NCBI RefSeq assembly: GCF_002631185.1
Contig: NZ_PDNU01000025.1
Location: 43,164-107,163 of the forward strand
Length of the DNA stretch: 64,000 nt
DNA from: Teichococcus rhizosphaerae
GTDB lineage: Bacteria > Pseudomonadota > Alphaproteobacteria > Acetobacterales > Acetobacteraceae
Reading direction: 5' to 3'
Every line of letters begins with the position of its first letter. Position 1 is the stretch's first letter. The notes below the pieces were generated by a model, which was not told where the DNA came from, did not search any database, and saw only the letters and a list, made by a program, of their open reading frames with translations. A program made the translations under genes and the position numbers. Shown here piece after piece: positions 34,255 to 44,610 of this stretch.

Positions 34255-35364
34255 TTGCTCTCACGCCAAACCATTGCTTGGTGGGCCACTACCAAGCAGA
34301 TCTGGCTCAAACCTCTGGATGCGCAGGAGATGTATGTGCACAAAAGGCGGCAGGCGGCTCCGTGGTTCTCATATGCCAACGAAGACAAATTTCCTTGTTT
34401 CTATGGGGTACTCAAAGAATGGGTATCCTGGCATGAAACAAATGCAAAGGAAGATAACATCAATACAAAACAAAAAGAAAATAATTCTGGGAAAAATGTG
34501 TATCATTACACTGACGCTAATGGCCTGATAGGCATAATGAAAAATGAATCACTTTGGGCAACAAATGTTAATTTCTTAAACGACAGAAGAGAGTTCTCTT
34601 ATGTAAGAGATTTATTTGAAGAATCAGTTCAAGAAATAGATGATACCAAAAAGAAATTACTAGAAAAAATTTCTAATTATCACAATAGCTGGCTTGAGAA
34701 TTCAGATATAGATGGCGTGTTTGTTTTGTGTTTTTGTGAAGATGGGAATTTGCTTTCCCAGTGGCGATCATATGCCGGATCAGGCGCAGGTTATGCCTTG
34801 GGATTCAAGAAAAGCGATCTTTTCGAAGCAAATTCCATAGATAAAAATGATGAAGCCGCCAAAGAAATTTTTTTCAGAAAAATAATATATGATAAAGACT
34901 ATCAAATAGAATGGGTAAATAAATTTTTGTAGGCGCTATCGGATGACAATGCCAAGCCTGGAATGGAACAATTTAGCTTCGAGCTAGGTCATATACTGAC
35001 AGGACTTTCTATGGAATTAGGATTAACTTTTAAAAGTAAATATTTTTCAGAGGAAAGAGAGTGGCGGATTATATATTATGCATTATCTGCACCGCCTGTA
35101 ATTTATCGAGAAAACGAATTCACGAAAATTAACGGTCTAGATTTCCGTGTCTCTGGTAAGAGGGTTATTCCATACGTTGAAATATGCCCCTTGAACTATA
35201 AAAATAGGCCTTACTCGAAAATGCCCTTGGTCGAAGTTGTCATTGGTCCTACAGCAGATTTGGCGCAGTCAATACAAACCGTAAGAATGCTTAATCGGAA
35301 GGGAACAGACAACAAATTCTCTCTTTCCATAATAAAATCACAGATATCTCTCGACTCGGTCTGA
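34255..35364 (+). pseudogene. DUF2971-family gene interrupted by one amber codon, in AT-rich DNA
   Basis: Two halves in the same frame are separated by a single TAG at 34930-34932 (FL, stop, ALSDDNAKPGMEQFSFELG). The first half has the family start YHYTDANGLIGIMKNESLWA with FLND and LLSQWRSYAGSGAGYALGF. The second has SEEREWRIIYYA and VEVVIGPTADLAQSI. Together they form one complete DUF2971 domain (about residues 83-345). The codons are strongly AT-rich, unlike all neighbours, indicating recent transfer. The N-terminal 80 residues are not part of the domain and the true start is uncertain. DUF2971 proteins are often found in mobile or defence regions; the activity is not known. Confidence 0.75.
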
Positions 35365-35457
35365 TTCCCGAGACGCGAACTTTCTTCCTGTCCGCAGCGT
35401 TGCACCCCCATCGCCGGGCCACTGCGCCCGGCCAAATCCTTGGAAAAGGTCGCACAC

Positions 35458-35862
35458 ATGCCCCACAACCTTCCGCACAACGCGCTGGTCGTCGTCGCCG
35501 ATGGCGCCCAGGCCATCCTGCTGCGCAACACGGGGAAGGACAGCAGCGCCATTGCGCTGCGCGAGGAGTCGCGCCTGACGCCGAAGAACCTGGCCGAGGA
35601 CGGCCCCGCCGGCGCCCGCCCCGAGGACCAGACGCCGCGCCAGACGGACGAGGCCACCTTCGGCAAGCAGCTCGCCCAGGCGCTGTTCCAGATGAAGGAG
35701 CGCCAGGCCTATGAGGCGCTGGTGCTGGTGGCGGACCCGCAAACGCTGGGCCAGGTGCGGCCGCTGCTGCACAAGACCGTCGAGGCCGCGATGGTCGGGA
35801 CGCTGGCGAAGGACCTCACCAACCACACGGCCGAGGAGATCGCCGCGATCCTGGCGAAGTGA
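35458..35862 (+). CDS. Host-attachment-type protein (baeRF family 12-like)
   Basis: A 134-residue cytoplasmic protein matching proteins annotated as required for attachment to host cells: HNALVVVADGAQAILLRNTG, FGKQLAQALFQMKERQAYEALVLVADPQTLGQVRPLLHK, and LAKDLTNHTAEEIAAIL. The fold is related to archaeo-eukaryotic release factor (eRF1-like) domains, so a ribosome-linked role has been proposed for the family. Start ATG at 35458 with ggaaaagg upstream. It converges with an SDR gene and sits next to other stress genes. Confidence 0.8.
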   Translation: MPHNLPHNALVVVADGAQAILLRNTGKDSSAIALREESRLTPKNLAEDGPAGARPEDQTPRQTDEATFGKQLAQALFQMKERQAYEALVLVADPQTLGQVRPLLHKTVEAAMVGTLAKDLTNHTAEEIAAILAK

Positions 35863-35869
35863 GGGGCCG

Positions 35870-35893
35870 GGGCGCCGCCACGGGGCGGCGCCC
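35870..35893. terminator. Hairpin between convergent genes
   Basis: A perfect 10-bp stem gggcgccgcc / ggcggcgccc with an acgg loop starts 8 bp after the host-attachment gene and 15 bp from the SDR stop. Confidence 0.6.
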
Positions 35894-35907
35894 GCACCCC
35901 GCGCGGC

Positions 35908-36960
35908 TCAGGGCCAGCCTACGCCGCCCGTCTGGCCGTAGATCTGGCCGGTGATGTAGCTGGAGCTGGCGGCGGCCAGCTCGACATAGGTGGAGGCGAG
36001 CTCCGCCGGCTGGCCGGGGCGGCCCATCGGCGTGGTGGAGCCGAAGCTCCTGAGCCCGTCCTCCGTCTGCCCGCCGCCCACCTGGAGGGGCGTCCAGAAC
36101 GGGCCAGGGGCCACGCCGTTCACCCGGATGCCCTGCTCGATCACCTGCTTGGCCAGCCCCTTCACGAAGGCCTCGTTGGCCGCCTTGGTGCAGGCATAGT
36201 CGAGGATGAACTGCGAGGGGCGGTCCGCGTTCACCGAGGAGGTGACGATGATGGCCGCGCCCGGCGGCAGGTGCGGCAGCGCCGCCCTGGTCAGCCAGAA
36301 CATGGCGTAGACATTGGTCTTCATGGTCTGGTCGAGCTGCTCGGTGGTGATGTCGGCCAGCTTCTGCTGCGCGTGCTGGTAGGCGGCGTTGCTCACCAGG
36401 ATGTCGAGCCCGCCGAGCTGGGCGCGGGCCTCCTCCACCAGCCGGGCGCAGAACGCCTCGTCGCGCAGGTCGCCGGGGATCAGCACCGCCTTGCGGCCGG
36501 CCTCGCGGATGTGGCGCGCCACGTCCTCGGCGTCCGGCTGCTCGGCGGGGAGGTAGTTGATCGCGACATCCGCCCCTTCCCGCGCATAGGCGATGGCGGC
36601 GGCGCGGCCGATGCCGGAATCGCCGCCGGTGATCAGCGCCCGCCGCCCGGCGAGGCGGCCGGAGCCGCGATAGGAGGTCTCGCCGCAATCGGGGACGGGG
36701 TTCATCCGCGATTGCAGGGCGGGCCAGGGCTGGGACTGCGCCGGGAAGGGCGGCTTGGGGAAGCGGTCCCGCGGGTTGGACAGCACGGGCGCGCCGGCGG
36801 CCGCGGGCTGGGCGGCGGGGGGCGCCTGGACGGGAGGTGTTTGGGCGGGAGGTGTTTGGGCGGCGGCGGGAGTGGCGCTGGCCAGGGTGCCGGCGGCGAG
36901 GCCTCCGGCGGCGAGGCCACGCACGAGGTCCCGGCGGGAAGCGGGGATGTTGCGCGTCAT
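35908..36960 (-). CDS. SDR-family oxidoreductase with Tat signal
   Basis: A 350-residue short-chain dehydrogenase of the general-stress (YghA/YdaD-like) group: TGGDSGIGRAAAIAYA (cofactor loop), SNAAYQHAQQ, TSSVNADRPS and the catalytic YACTKAANE. Unusually, it starts MTRNIPASRRDLVRGLAAGG, a twin-arginine signal, followed by a Pro/Gln repeat linker (AQTPPAQTPPVQAPP) encoded by an exact 15-bp duplication (36832-36861). It would be exported with its NAD(P) cofactor bound. It lies beside a stress-protein gene on the same strand. Confidence 0.88.
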   Translation of the reverse strand: MTRNIPASRRDLVRGLAAGGLAAGTLASATPAAAQTPPAQTPPVQAPPAAQPAAAGAPVLSNPRDRFPKPPFPAQSQPWPALQSRMNPVPDCGETSYRGSGRLAGRRALITGGDSGIGRAAAIAYAREGADVAINYLPAEQPDAEDVARHIREAGRKAVLIPGDLRDEAFCARLVEEARAQLGGLDILVSNAAYQHAQQKLADITTEQLDQTMKTNVYAMFWLTRAALPHLPPGAAIIVTSSVNADRPSQFILDYACTKAANEAFVKGLAKQVIEQGIRVNGVAPGPFWTPLQVGGGQTEDGLRSFGSTTPMGRPGQPAELASTYVELAAASSSYITGQIYGQTGGVGWP

Positions 36961-37025
36961 GGGGCGGCTCCGGTCTGGCGGGGTGGGGCGGGGCGCCCGC
37001 CGGGCGGCGGGGCGCCGGCCTGGGC

Positions 37026-37442
37026 TCAGGGGGTCAGCTCGCCCTCCTCCGTGCCGTCCCAGTAGTGGATGCGCTCGGCGGTGACCTTGATCAGCACGAT
37101 GCCGGGCGTGTCGATGCCCTGGTCGAACCACTTGTCCAGCTCCGGCGTCCAGTGCTCCCGGAAGGCGCCCTTGTCGCGGATCAGCTCGGCCATGCCCTCG
37201 ACGGCCACGGCGAAGCGCTTCGGCCCCTGGAAGGAGAGGGTGACCTTCGGATCGGCCTCGATGTCGCTGACGGTGCGGGCATCGCCATAGGAGAAGTAGT
37301 AGGACCGGCCGTCATACTCGACGTCGCCATTGTTGCTCATCGGCCGGCTGGCGATGGCGCCGCCCTCGGTGTGGGTGGCGAGCATGGCGATGTCGATCTG
37401 CCGCATCCGCTCGGAAAGGTCGTGCAGGGTCTTCTGGCCCAT
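37026..37442 (-). CDS. General stress protein 26-like flavin-binding protein (pyridoxamine oxidase fold)
   Basis: A 138-residue protein of the pyridoxamine-5'-phosphate-oxidase-like split-barrel fold. HTEGGAIASRPMSNNGDVEYDGRSYYFSY is the typical flavin-site region, followed by DIEADPKVTLSFQ. Such proteins bind FMN or FAD; their physiological role is unclear. Start at 37442 (MGQKTLHDLSERMRQ). The SDR gene follows 65 bp downstream on the same strand. Confidence 0.88.
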   Translation of the reverse strand: MGQKTLHDLSERMRQIDIAMLATHTEGGAIASRPMSNNGDVEYDGRSYYFSYGDARTVSDIEADPKVTLSFQGPKRFAVAVEGMAELIRDKGAFREHWTPELDKWFDQGIDTPGIVLIKVTAERIHYWDGTEEGELTP

Positions 37443-37567
37443 CGGGCATGTCCTCGGTCGGTGGTGGTGCGGGGACAACGCCGATCAGGGCAGGAAGCTG
37501 CGAAAATGTCTTGAGATGCCCAAGATCAGGGCATTGTTCCGCCATAAATCGCAAGTTAAGGTTGTGC

Positions 37568-37909
37568 ATGGACGAGAGCTGGACAACCATTGACGGTCCG
37601 AACGACCTGCGCCTCGGCGAGGTGATGCCGGCATGGTTCGCCGGCCGCATGCTGGCGGATGAGTGGAAGTTCGGCCTGCTGCTCTCCACCGGGCAGACCA
37701 TGCTGATCAGCCGCATCGAGGCGGTGCATCTCGCGCCCGGCGGCCAGGTGCTGCTGGATGTGGAGATGCTGCTGGAGGCGGAAGGGGTGGTGGCGCCGGG
37801 CCCGGTGCTGATGGCCCCCGCCGGGCGGCCCCGCGCCACGGTGAACCTGGCGCATGTGGTGGCCGCCTTCGAGGTGGCGGGAGCGCCGGGAGAGGAAGGC
37901 CCGGGCTGA
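37568..37909 (+). CDS. Hypothetical protein
   Basis: A 113-residue soluble protein of no recognised family (MDESWTTIDGPNDLRLGEVMPAWFAG). It has a compact beta-rich look (KFGLLLSTGQTMLISRIEAVHLAPGGQVLLDVEML) and no signal or membrane segment. It lies alone on the plus strand between minus-strand genes, with an AT-richer 100-bp leader, and converges with purQ. Confidence 0.65.
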   Translation: MDESWTTIDGPNDLRLGEVMPAWFAGRMLADEWKFGLLLSTGQTMLISRIEAVHLAPGGQVLLDVEMLLEAEGVVAPGPVLMAPAGRPRATVNLAHVVAAFEVAGAPGEEGPG

Positions 37910-37982
37910 AGGCGCCGGGCGGGGCGGCGGGGCGCGGCCCTGGCCGGCGGCCGCCGCGCTCCAGCCCGTGCCGGCGCGTTCC

Positions 37983-38681
37983 TCAGGCGGTGGCGAGGGC
38001 GCCGGCGATGCTCTCGAACAGCGGCAGCCCGTCCGTGCCGCCCATCAGCGGGTCCACCAGGTCCTCGGGGTGCGGCATCATGCCCAGGATGCGGCGGTTC
38101 TCGCTGAGGATGCCGGCGATGTTGTCGCGCGCGCCGTTGCGGTTGGCCTCGGCCGTGGCCTCGCCCTGCGCGTCGGCGTAGCGGAAGGCCACGCGGTCCT
38201 CCGCCTGGAGGCGGGCCAGGGTCCCGTCGTCGCAGAAATAGTTGCCGTCGCCATGCGCCATGGGGGCGCGGAAGGTCTCGCCCTTCCGCCAGCGCGCCGT
38301 GAAGGGGCTGTCCGTGGTCTCGACGCGCAGGTTGCAGTCCATCGAGAGGAAGCGCAGCGAGGCGTTGCGCAGCAGCGCGCCCGGCAGCAGCCCCGCCTCC
38401 GTCAGGATCTGGAAGCCGTTGCAGACGCCGAGGACATGGCCGCCGCGTGCCGCGAAGTCCCGCACCGCCGCCATGACGGGGGAGCGGGCGGCCATGGCGC
38501 CGCAGCGCAGGTAGTCGCCATGGCTGAAGCCGCCGGGCAGCACCACGAGGTCGGTGCCGGCGGGCAGGCTGGTTTCCTGGTGGAACAGGATGGCGGGCTT
38601 GCGCCCCGTCGCCTTCCGGAGGGCGATGGCCATGTCGCGTTCGCGGTTGGTGCCGGGGAAGAGGAGGATGACGGCGTTCAT
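37983..38681 (-). CDS. purQ: Phosphoribosylformylglycinamidine synthase subunit I (glutaminase)
   Basis: Class I glutamine amidotransferase that feeds ammonia to PurL. The 232-residue product has the nucleophile Cys in [23 protein letters not shown], an upstream [14 protein letters not shown] oxyanion segment, and the catalytic [11 protein letters not shown] near the C terminus. Length is typical. It lies downstream of purS, with a small membrane-protein gene between them. Confidence 0.97.
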   Translation of the reverse strand: MNAVILLFPGTNRERDMAIALRKATGRKPAILFHQETSLPAGTDLVVLPGGFSHGDYLRCGAMAARSPVMAAVRDFAARGGHVLGVCNGFQILTEAGLLPGALLRNASLRFLSMDCNLRVETTDSPFTARWRKGETFRAPMAHGDGNYFCDDGTLARLQAEDRVAFRYADAQGEATAEANRNGARDNIAGILSENRRILGMMPHPEDLVDPLMGGTDGLPLFESIAGALATA

Positions 38682-38736
38682 GGCGTGACGGCCTCGGCGC
38701 GCGGAAGGAGGTGAGCGGGGGGGAAGGGGCGGCGGG

Positions 38737-38982
38737 TCATTGCAGCCACACCCGGATCCAGTGCAGGCCGCCCATCAGCAGGATGGTGGCGGCGGAGGCG
38801 ATGGCGGCGGCGGTGATCCAGAGGTCGATGCGGGCCTTGCCGCGGGCGAGCAGGCCGCGCCGGCGGTCGCGCGCGCGGGCCTCGGCCCGGGCGACCGGGT
38901 CCAGCCGTTCCTGCCGCCAGCGCAGCCCCATGCCGATCAGCACGGTGAGCAGGGCCATGATGAAGAGGGAGGCCTTGATCAT
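38737..38982 (-). CDS. Small two-helix membrane protein inside the pur cluster
   Basis: An 81-residue protein with two hydrophobic helices ([16 protein letters not shown] and [20 protein letters not shown]) around a very basic loop rich in Arg ([26 protein letters not shown]). No family recognised. It lies 34 bp after purS and 55 bp before purQ on the same strand and so is probably co-transcribed with them. The role is unknown. Confidence 0.65.
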   Translation of the reverse strand: MIKASLFIMALLTVLIGMGLRWRQERLDPVARAEARARDRRRGLLARGKARIDLWITAAAIASAATILLMGGLHWIRVWLQ

Positions 38983-39016
38983 CCGCGCGAACTCCGGCGA
39001 GGGGCGGGGCGGGCCC

Positions 39017-39256
39017 TCAGGCCAGCTCCACCCGGAAGCTCTCGATGACGGTGTTGGCCAGCAGCTTGCGGGCCATCTCCTCGGCCTGGGCGCGGGCGCG
39101 GGCCGGGTCGGTCTCGGCCAGCTCCAGCTCGATCACCTTGCCGGTGCGGACCTCGCCCACGGCCTCGAAGCCCAGCGTGCCGAGCGCGTGCTCGATGGCC
39201 TTGCCCTGGGGGTCGAGCACGCCGTTCTTGGGCATGACGGTGACGATCAGCTTCAT
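39017..39256 (-). CDS. purS: Phosphoribosylformylglycinamidine synthase subunit PurS
   Basis: A 79-residue PurS that bridges PurL and PurQ. The typical MKLIVTVMPKNGVLDPQGKAIEHALGTLGF start, VRTGKVIELEL and a short C-terminal helix with AEEMARKLLANTVIESF are present. It lies 35 bp after purC, in the same transcription unit. Confidence 0.95.
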   Translation of the reverse strand: MKLIVTVMPKNGVLDPQGKAIEHALGTLGFEAVGEVRTGKVIELELAETDPARARAQAEEMARKLLANTVIESFRVELA

Positions 39257-39291
39257 GGTCTGCTCCACGGCAGGGATGGGGGCGGGGCGGC

Positions 39292-40056
39292 TCACTGCAT
39301 CAGCTCCGGGCCCTTCATGTCCCGCAGCCCGGCCTCGGGCAGTATGCCGAGGCGGCGCGCCACTTCCTGGTAGCCTTCCTCGACCTTGCCGAGGTCGCGG
39401 CGGAAGCGGTCCTTGTCCATCTTCTCGCCGGTGTTGGAATCCCACAGCCGGCAATTGTCGGGGCTGATCTCGTCGGCCAGGACGATGCGCATCTCGTCGT
39501 TCTCGTAGAGCCGGCCGAACTCGATCTTGAAGTCCACCAGCACGATGCCGACGCCGAGGAACAGGCCGCACAGGAAGTCGTTGATGCGCAGCGTCAGCGC
39601 GACCATGTCGTCCAGGTCCTGGGTCGAGGCCCAGCCGAAGCAGGTGATGTGCTCCTCGGAGACCATCGGGTTCTGGAGGCCGTCGTTCTTGTAATAGTAC
39701 TCGACGATGGAGCGCGGCAGGCGGGTGCCTTCCTGCAGCCCGAGGCGCTGGGACAGCGAGCCGGCCGCGACGTTGCGCACCACCACCTCGAGCGGGATGA
39801 TCTCGACCTCGCGGATCAGCTGCTCGCGCATGTTCAGGCGGCGGATGAAGTGCGTCGGCACGCCGATCTCGCCGAGCCGCGTCATCAGGTATTCGCTGAT
39901 GCGGTTGTTCAGCACGCCCTTGCCGGTGATGATGCCCTTCTTGGTCCCGTGGCCGGCGGTGGCATCGTCCTTGAAGTACTGCACCAGGGTGCCGGGCTCC
40001 GGCCCCTCGAACAGGACCTTCGCCTTGCCTTCATAGAGCTGCCGGCGTCGCGCCAT
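39292..40056 (-). CDS. purC: Phosphoribosylaminoimidazole-succinocarboxamide synthase
   Basis: SAICAR synthetase of purine synthesis: CAIR plus aspartate plus ATP. The 254-residue product shows [54 protein letters not shown] and [10 protein letters not shown] with [14 protein letters not shown]. Length is normal. It is the first gene of the purC-purS-(membrane protein)-purQ unit on the minus strand. Confidence 0.97.
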   Translation of the reverse strand: MARRRQLYEGKAKVLFEGPEPGTLVQYFKDDATAGHGTKKGIITGKGVLNNRISEYLMTRLGEIGVPTHFIRRLNMREQLIREVEIIPLEVVVRNVAAGSLSQRLGLQEGTRLPRSIVEYYYKNDGLQNPMVSEEHITCFGWASTQDLDDMVALTLRINDFLCGLFLGVGIVLVDFKIEFGRLYENDEMRIVLADEISPDNCRLWDSNTGEKMDKDRFRRDLGKVEEGYQEVARRLGILPEAGLRDMKGPELMQ

Positions 40057-40228
40057 GATCCAGGAATCCCTCTCGCCGCCGAAGCGGGGGCCGGCGGTGT
40101 CTGCGGCCGGCGGTATAGCAGGGGGGGAGCGGGATCGCCACCGCCCTTGGCCGCATTGCGCGCATGACGGCAGGGGGGGGCTGGGGGAGGGCGCCGCCTC
40201 CCCCTAGCCTCGGCCTTCCCTCGGTGCT

Positions 40229-41212
40229 TCAGCCCTCCATGGTGACGCCGGTCAGCTTCACCATCTCCGCCCAGCGGGCGATCTCCTGGCGCTGGAAGGC
40301 GGCGAAGGGCCCGGGCGGCAGCGGGTCGGCGGTGAAGCCGGCGGTCTTCAGGCGGGCCTCCACCTCGCCCTCGGCCAGGGCGTCCAGCATGGCGCGGGCG
40401 ATGCGGCCGATCGCCTCGGGCGGCGTGCCGGCGGGGGCGAACAGGCCGAACCAGGCATCCACCGCCAGGTAGGGCGCGCCGGCCTCCGCCGCCGTGGGCA
40501 GATCCGGGAAGTCCGCCAGCCGCGCCGGCGCGCCGATCTCCAGCGCGCGCAGCCGCCCTTCCCGCACCAGCGCCGAGACGGAGGGGAAGGTCGCCACGTA
40601 GAAATCGACGACGCCCGCCACCGTGTCGGTCGCCGCCGGGGCGGCGCCGCGATAGGGGACGTGGGTCGCGTCCAGCCCTTCCCGCCGCACCAGCGTCTCG
40701 GCGATGACGTGGCTGGCCGAGCCGGCCTGCGAGGAGGCGTAGGTGAGCCGCCCCCGCTTGCCGCGCGCGACGAGGTCGGCCAGCGTCCTGTCGGGCGCGC
40801 CGGCGGGCACCACCAGCGCGTGGTGCACGGTGGCCAGCTTGGCCACGGGGGCGAAGCTGTCCGAGACGTGGTAGGGCAGCCGCGCCATCATCGCCTGGTT
40901 GCTGGCATGGGTCTGGTTGTGGCCGAGCACGAGCGTGTCGCCATCCGGCGCGCTGCGCGCCGCGGCCTCGGTGCCGATGATGCCGCCCGCGCCGGCGCGG
41001 TTGTCCACCACCACGGGGCGGCCGAGGGCGGGCTGGGCGCGCTCGGCCAGGAGGCGGGCGAGCATGTCGGTGGGGCCGCCGGGCGGGGCGGGCACGATGA
41101 TGCGCAGCGGCGCCTGCGAGGCCTGGGCGCGGAGCAGCCCAGGCCGGGCGAGGCCCAGGGTGGCGAGGCTGGCGGCGGCGAGACCCGAATGCAGCAGCGT
41201 GCGGCGTTGCAT
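40229..41212 (-). CDS. Bug/TctC-family periplasmic substrate-binding protein
   Basis: A 327-residue Bug protein. Signal MQRRTLLHSGLAAASLATLG ends near LLRAQA. Then PLRIIVPAPPGGPTDMLAR, VVDNRAGAGGIIGTEAAAR and LPTAAEAGAPYL follow. No TctAB genes. Start at 41212 begins the signal. It lies between purC and the ABC-F gene, on the same strand as both. Ligand unknown. Confidence 0.9.
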   Translation of the reverse strand: MQRRTLLHSGLAAASLATLGLARPGLLRAQASQAPLRIIVPAPPGGPTDMLARLLAERAQPALGRPVVVDNRAGAGGIIGTEAAARSAPDGDTLVLGHNQTHASNQAMMARLPYHVSDSFAPVAKLATVHHALVVPAGAPDRTLADLVARGKRGRLTYASSQAGSASHVIAETLVRREGLDATHVPYRGAAPAATDTVAGVVDFYVATFPSVSALVREGRLRALEIGAPARLADFPDLPTAAEAGAPYLAVDAWFGLFAPAGTPPEAIGRIARAMLDALAEGEVEARLKTAGFTADPLPPGPFAAFQRQEIARWAEMVKLTGVTMEG

Positions 41213-41334
41213 GGCGGCGTTTCCCTCTTTTCCATGGCTCCGGCCCTGCGGCCGTCCTTGCACGCTGCTTCCCATGGCGGGGCGCCGCCGCCAAGGGGGA
41301 GGCCGCCTCCCCGCCCTGCTCGGGCCGCCCTTTC

Positions 41335-41371
41335 AGGCCGCTCCCTCAGGCCGCCCCCTCAGGCCGCCCCC

Positions 41372-41386
<15 letters not shown>
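41335..41386 (-). repeat. 13-bp tandem repeat containing the stop of the ABC-F gene
   Basis: Four 13-bp units of aggccgccccctc (41335-41347, 41348-41360, 41361-41373, 41374-41386, the outer ones slightly changed). The minus-strand stop (TCA at 41372-41374) spans the junction of units three and four. Because 13 is not a multiple of three, the downstream TGA copies are in other frames. Confidence 0.85.
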
Positions 41387-43252
<1,866 letters not shown>

Positions 43253-43309
43253 GGGCCGGGGTTTAGAGCATCCGCCCCCCCCGGCGGAAGCGGCCTGTGG
43301 CCGGCGCCG

Positions 43310-44320
43310 CTACTGCTCCAGCTTCACGCCCGTGCGCTTCACCACCTCCTGGAACTTGGCCACCTCCGCCTCCATGAAGGCGCGGGCGTCGGCGGGGGTG
43401 TTGCTGCGGCGCCAGGGCGCCACGCCGCTCTCGATCAGCCGGTTGCGGAAGGGCTCCTCGGCGAGGGCGGCGTTGATCGCCCGGTTCAGCCGCTCCACCA
43501 CGGCGGGCGGCATGTCGGGCGGGCCCAGGATGACGTTCCAGGTCTGCAGGTCGAAGCCCGGCAGGCCGCTCTCGGCCAGGGTCGGGATGTCGGGGAAGGT
43601 GGGGAAGCGCTCCAGCCCGGTCAGCGCCAGCGGCCGCACCAGCCCGCCGCGGATCTGCCCCGCCGCCGAGGCGAGCACCGCCACGCCCCACTGGCCCTGG
43701 TTCTGGTGGATGGCCTGCACCTGCTGCCCGCCGCTGCGGTAGGGCACGTGGACGAAGCGGTTGCCCAGCACCACCGCCAGCATCTCGGAGGTCAGGTGGT
43801 TCGGCGTGGCCACGCCGGAGGAGGCGTAGGTGATGCTTTCGGGCGGCGCCTCGCGCAGGGTGGCGAGCAGCGACCTCGCGTCACGCGGCGGGAAGGCGGG
43901 GCTGGCGATGACCACCAGCGGCCCGGTGCCCAGCACGGCGAGGTGGGTGAAGTCCTTCACCGGGTCGTAGCGCGTGCCGCCGACCAGGGCATTGGGCGCA
44001 ATGCCGTGCGAGCCGGATTCCACCAGCATGATGACGTAGCCATCCGCCGGCTGGCGGCGCAGCCACTCGCTGGCGACGATGCCCGCGGCGCCCGGCCGGT
44101 TCTCCACCACCACCCGCGCCATCTCGCCGCCGGCGGGGGCCAGGGTCTGGCCGAGCCGCTCGGCCAGCAGGCGGGCGGCGATGTCGGTGGAGCCGCCGGG
44201 GGCGTAGCCGGTGACGAGGGTGACCGGCCTTTCGGGGTAGGCGGCGGCAGGCCGGGGCAGCAGCGGGGCGGCCAGGGCGGCGAGGCCCAGCAGCGCCGCC
44301 AGCAGGGGGCGTCGCGTCAT
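43310..44320 (-). CDS. Bug/TctC-family periplasmic substrate-binding protein
   Basis: A 336-residue Bug protein with signal MTRRPLLAALLGLAALAAPLL ending near AAAYPERPVTLVTGYAPGGSTD. VVENRPGAAGIVASEWL and IPTLAESGLPGFDLQTW follow. It is the fourth orphan Bug gene in the window, again without permease genes. It lies 57 bp upstream of the ABC-F gene on the same strand. Confidence 0.9.
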   Translation of the reverse strand: MTRRPLLAALLGLAALAAPLLPRPAAAYPERPVTLVTGYAPGGSTDIAARLLAERLGQTLAPAGGEMARVVVENRPGAAGIVASEWLRRQPADGYVIMLVESGSHGIAPNALVGGTRYDPVKDFTHLAVLGTGPLVVIASPAFPPRDARSLLATLREAPPESITYASSGVATPNHLTSEMLAVVLGNRFVHVPYRSGGQQVQAIHQNQGQWGVAVLASAAGQIRGGLVRPLALTGLERFPTFPDIPTLAESGLPGFDLQTWNVILGPPDMPPAVVERLNRAINAALAEEPFRNRLIESGVAPWRRSNTPADARAFMEAEVAKFQEVVKRTGVKLEQ

Positions 44321-44610
44321 TCTCGGTTTCTCCCAAGGCGCGGGGCGGCTGCATCGGCCGGCCCCTGGTTGCGGGGGCGAGCATAGGCGCCGAATGGCGG
44401 CGCTGGCCACAGGCTGCTCCGGCGGGGAAGGGAAAGGGGGAAGGGGCGGGCGAGGCGGGGAGCGCGGCCGGGGGGTGCTGCCGGGCGGCCCGTGGCGTCG
44501 GGCGTTCCGGCCGGGCGCGATCTGCTCTAGGCTCGGGCGGCCCCGCGCCGCCGCCCGGCGCGGCAGACAGGATCGCCTTTGCCCTTGCCTTTTCCCTTTC
44601 CCTTCCGCGC

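Noticed and set aside
34930..34932. Amber codon as a pyrrolysine or programmed readthrough site
   Set aside because: The gene is a DUF2971 protein in foreign AT-rich DNA and nothing in the window supports readthrough; a nonsense mutation is simpler.
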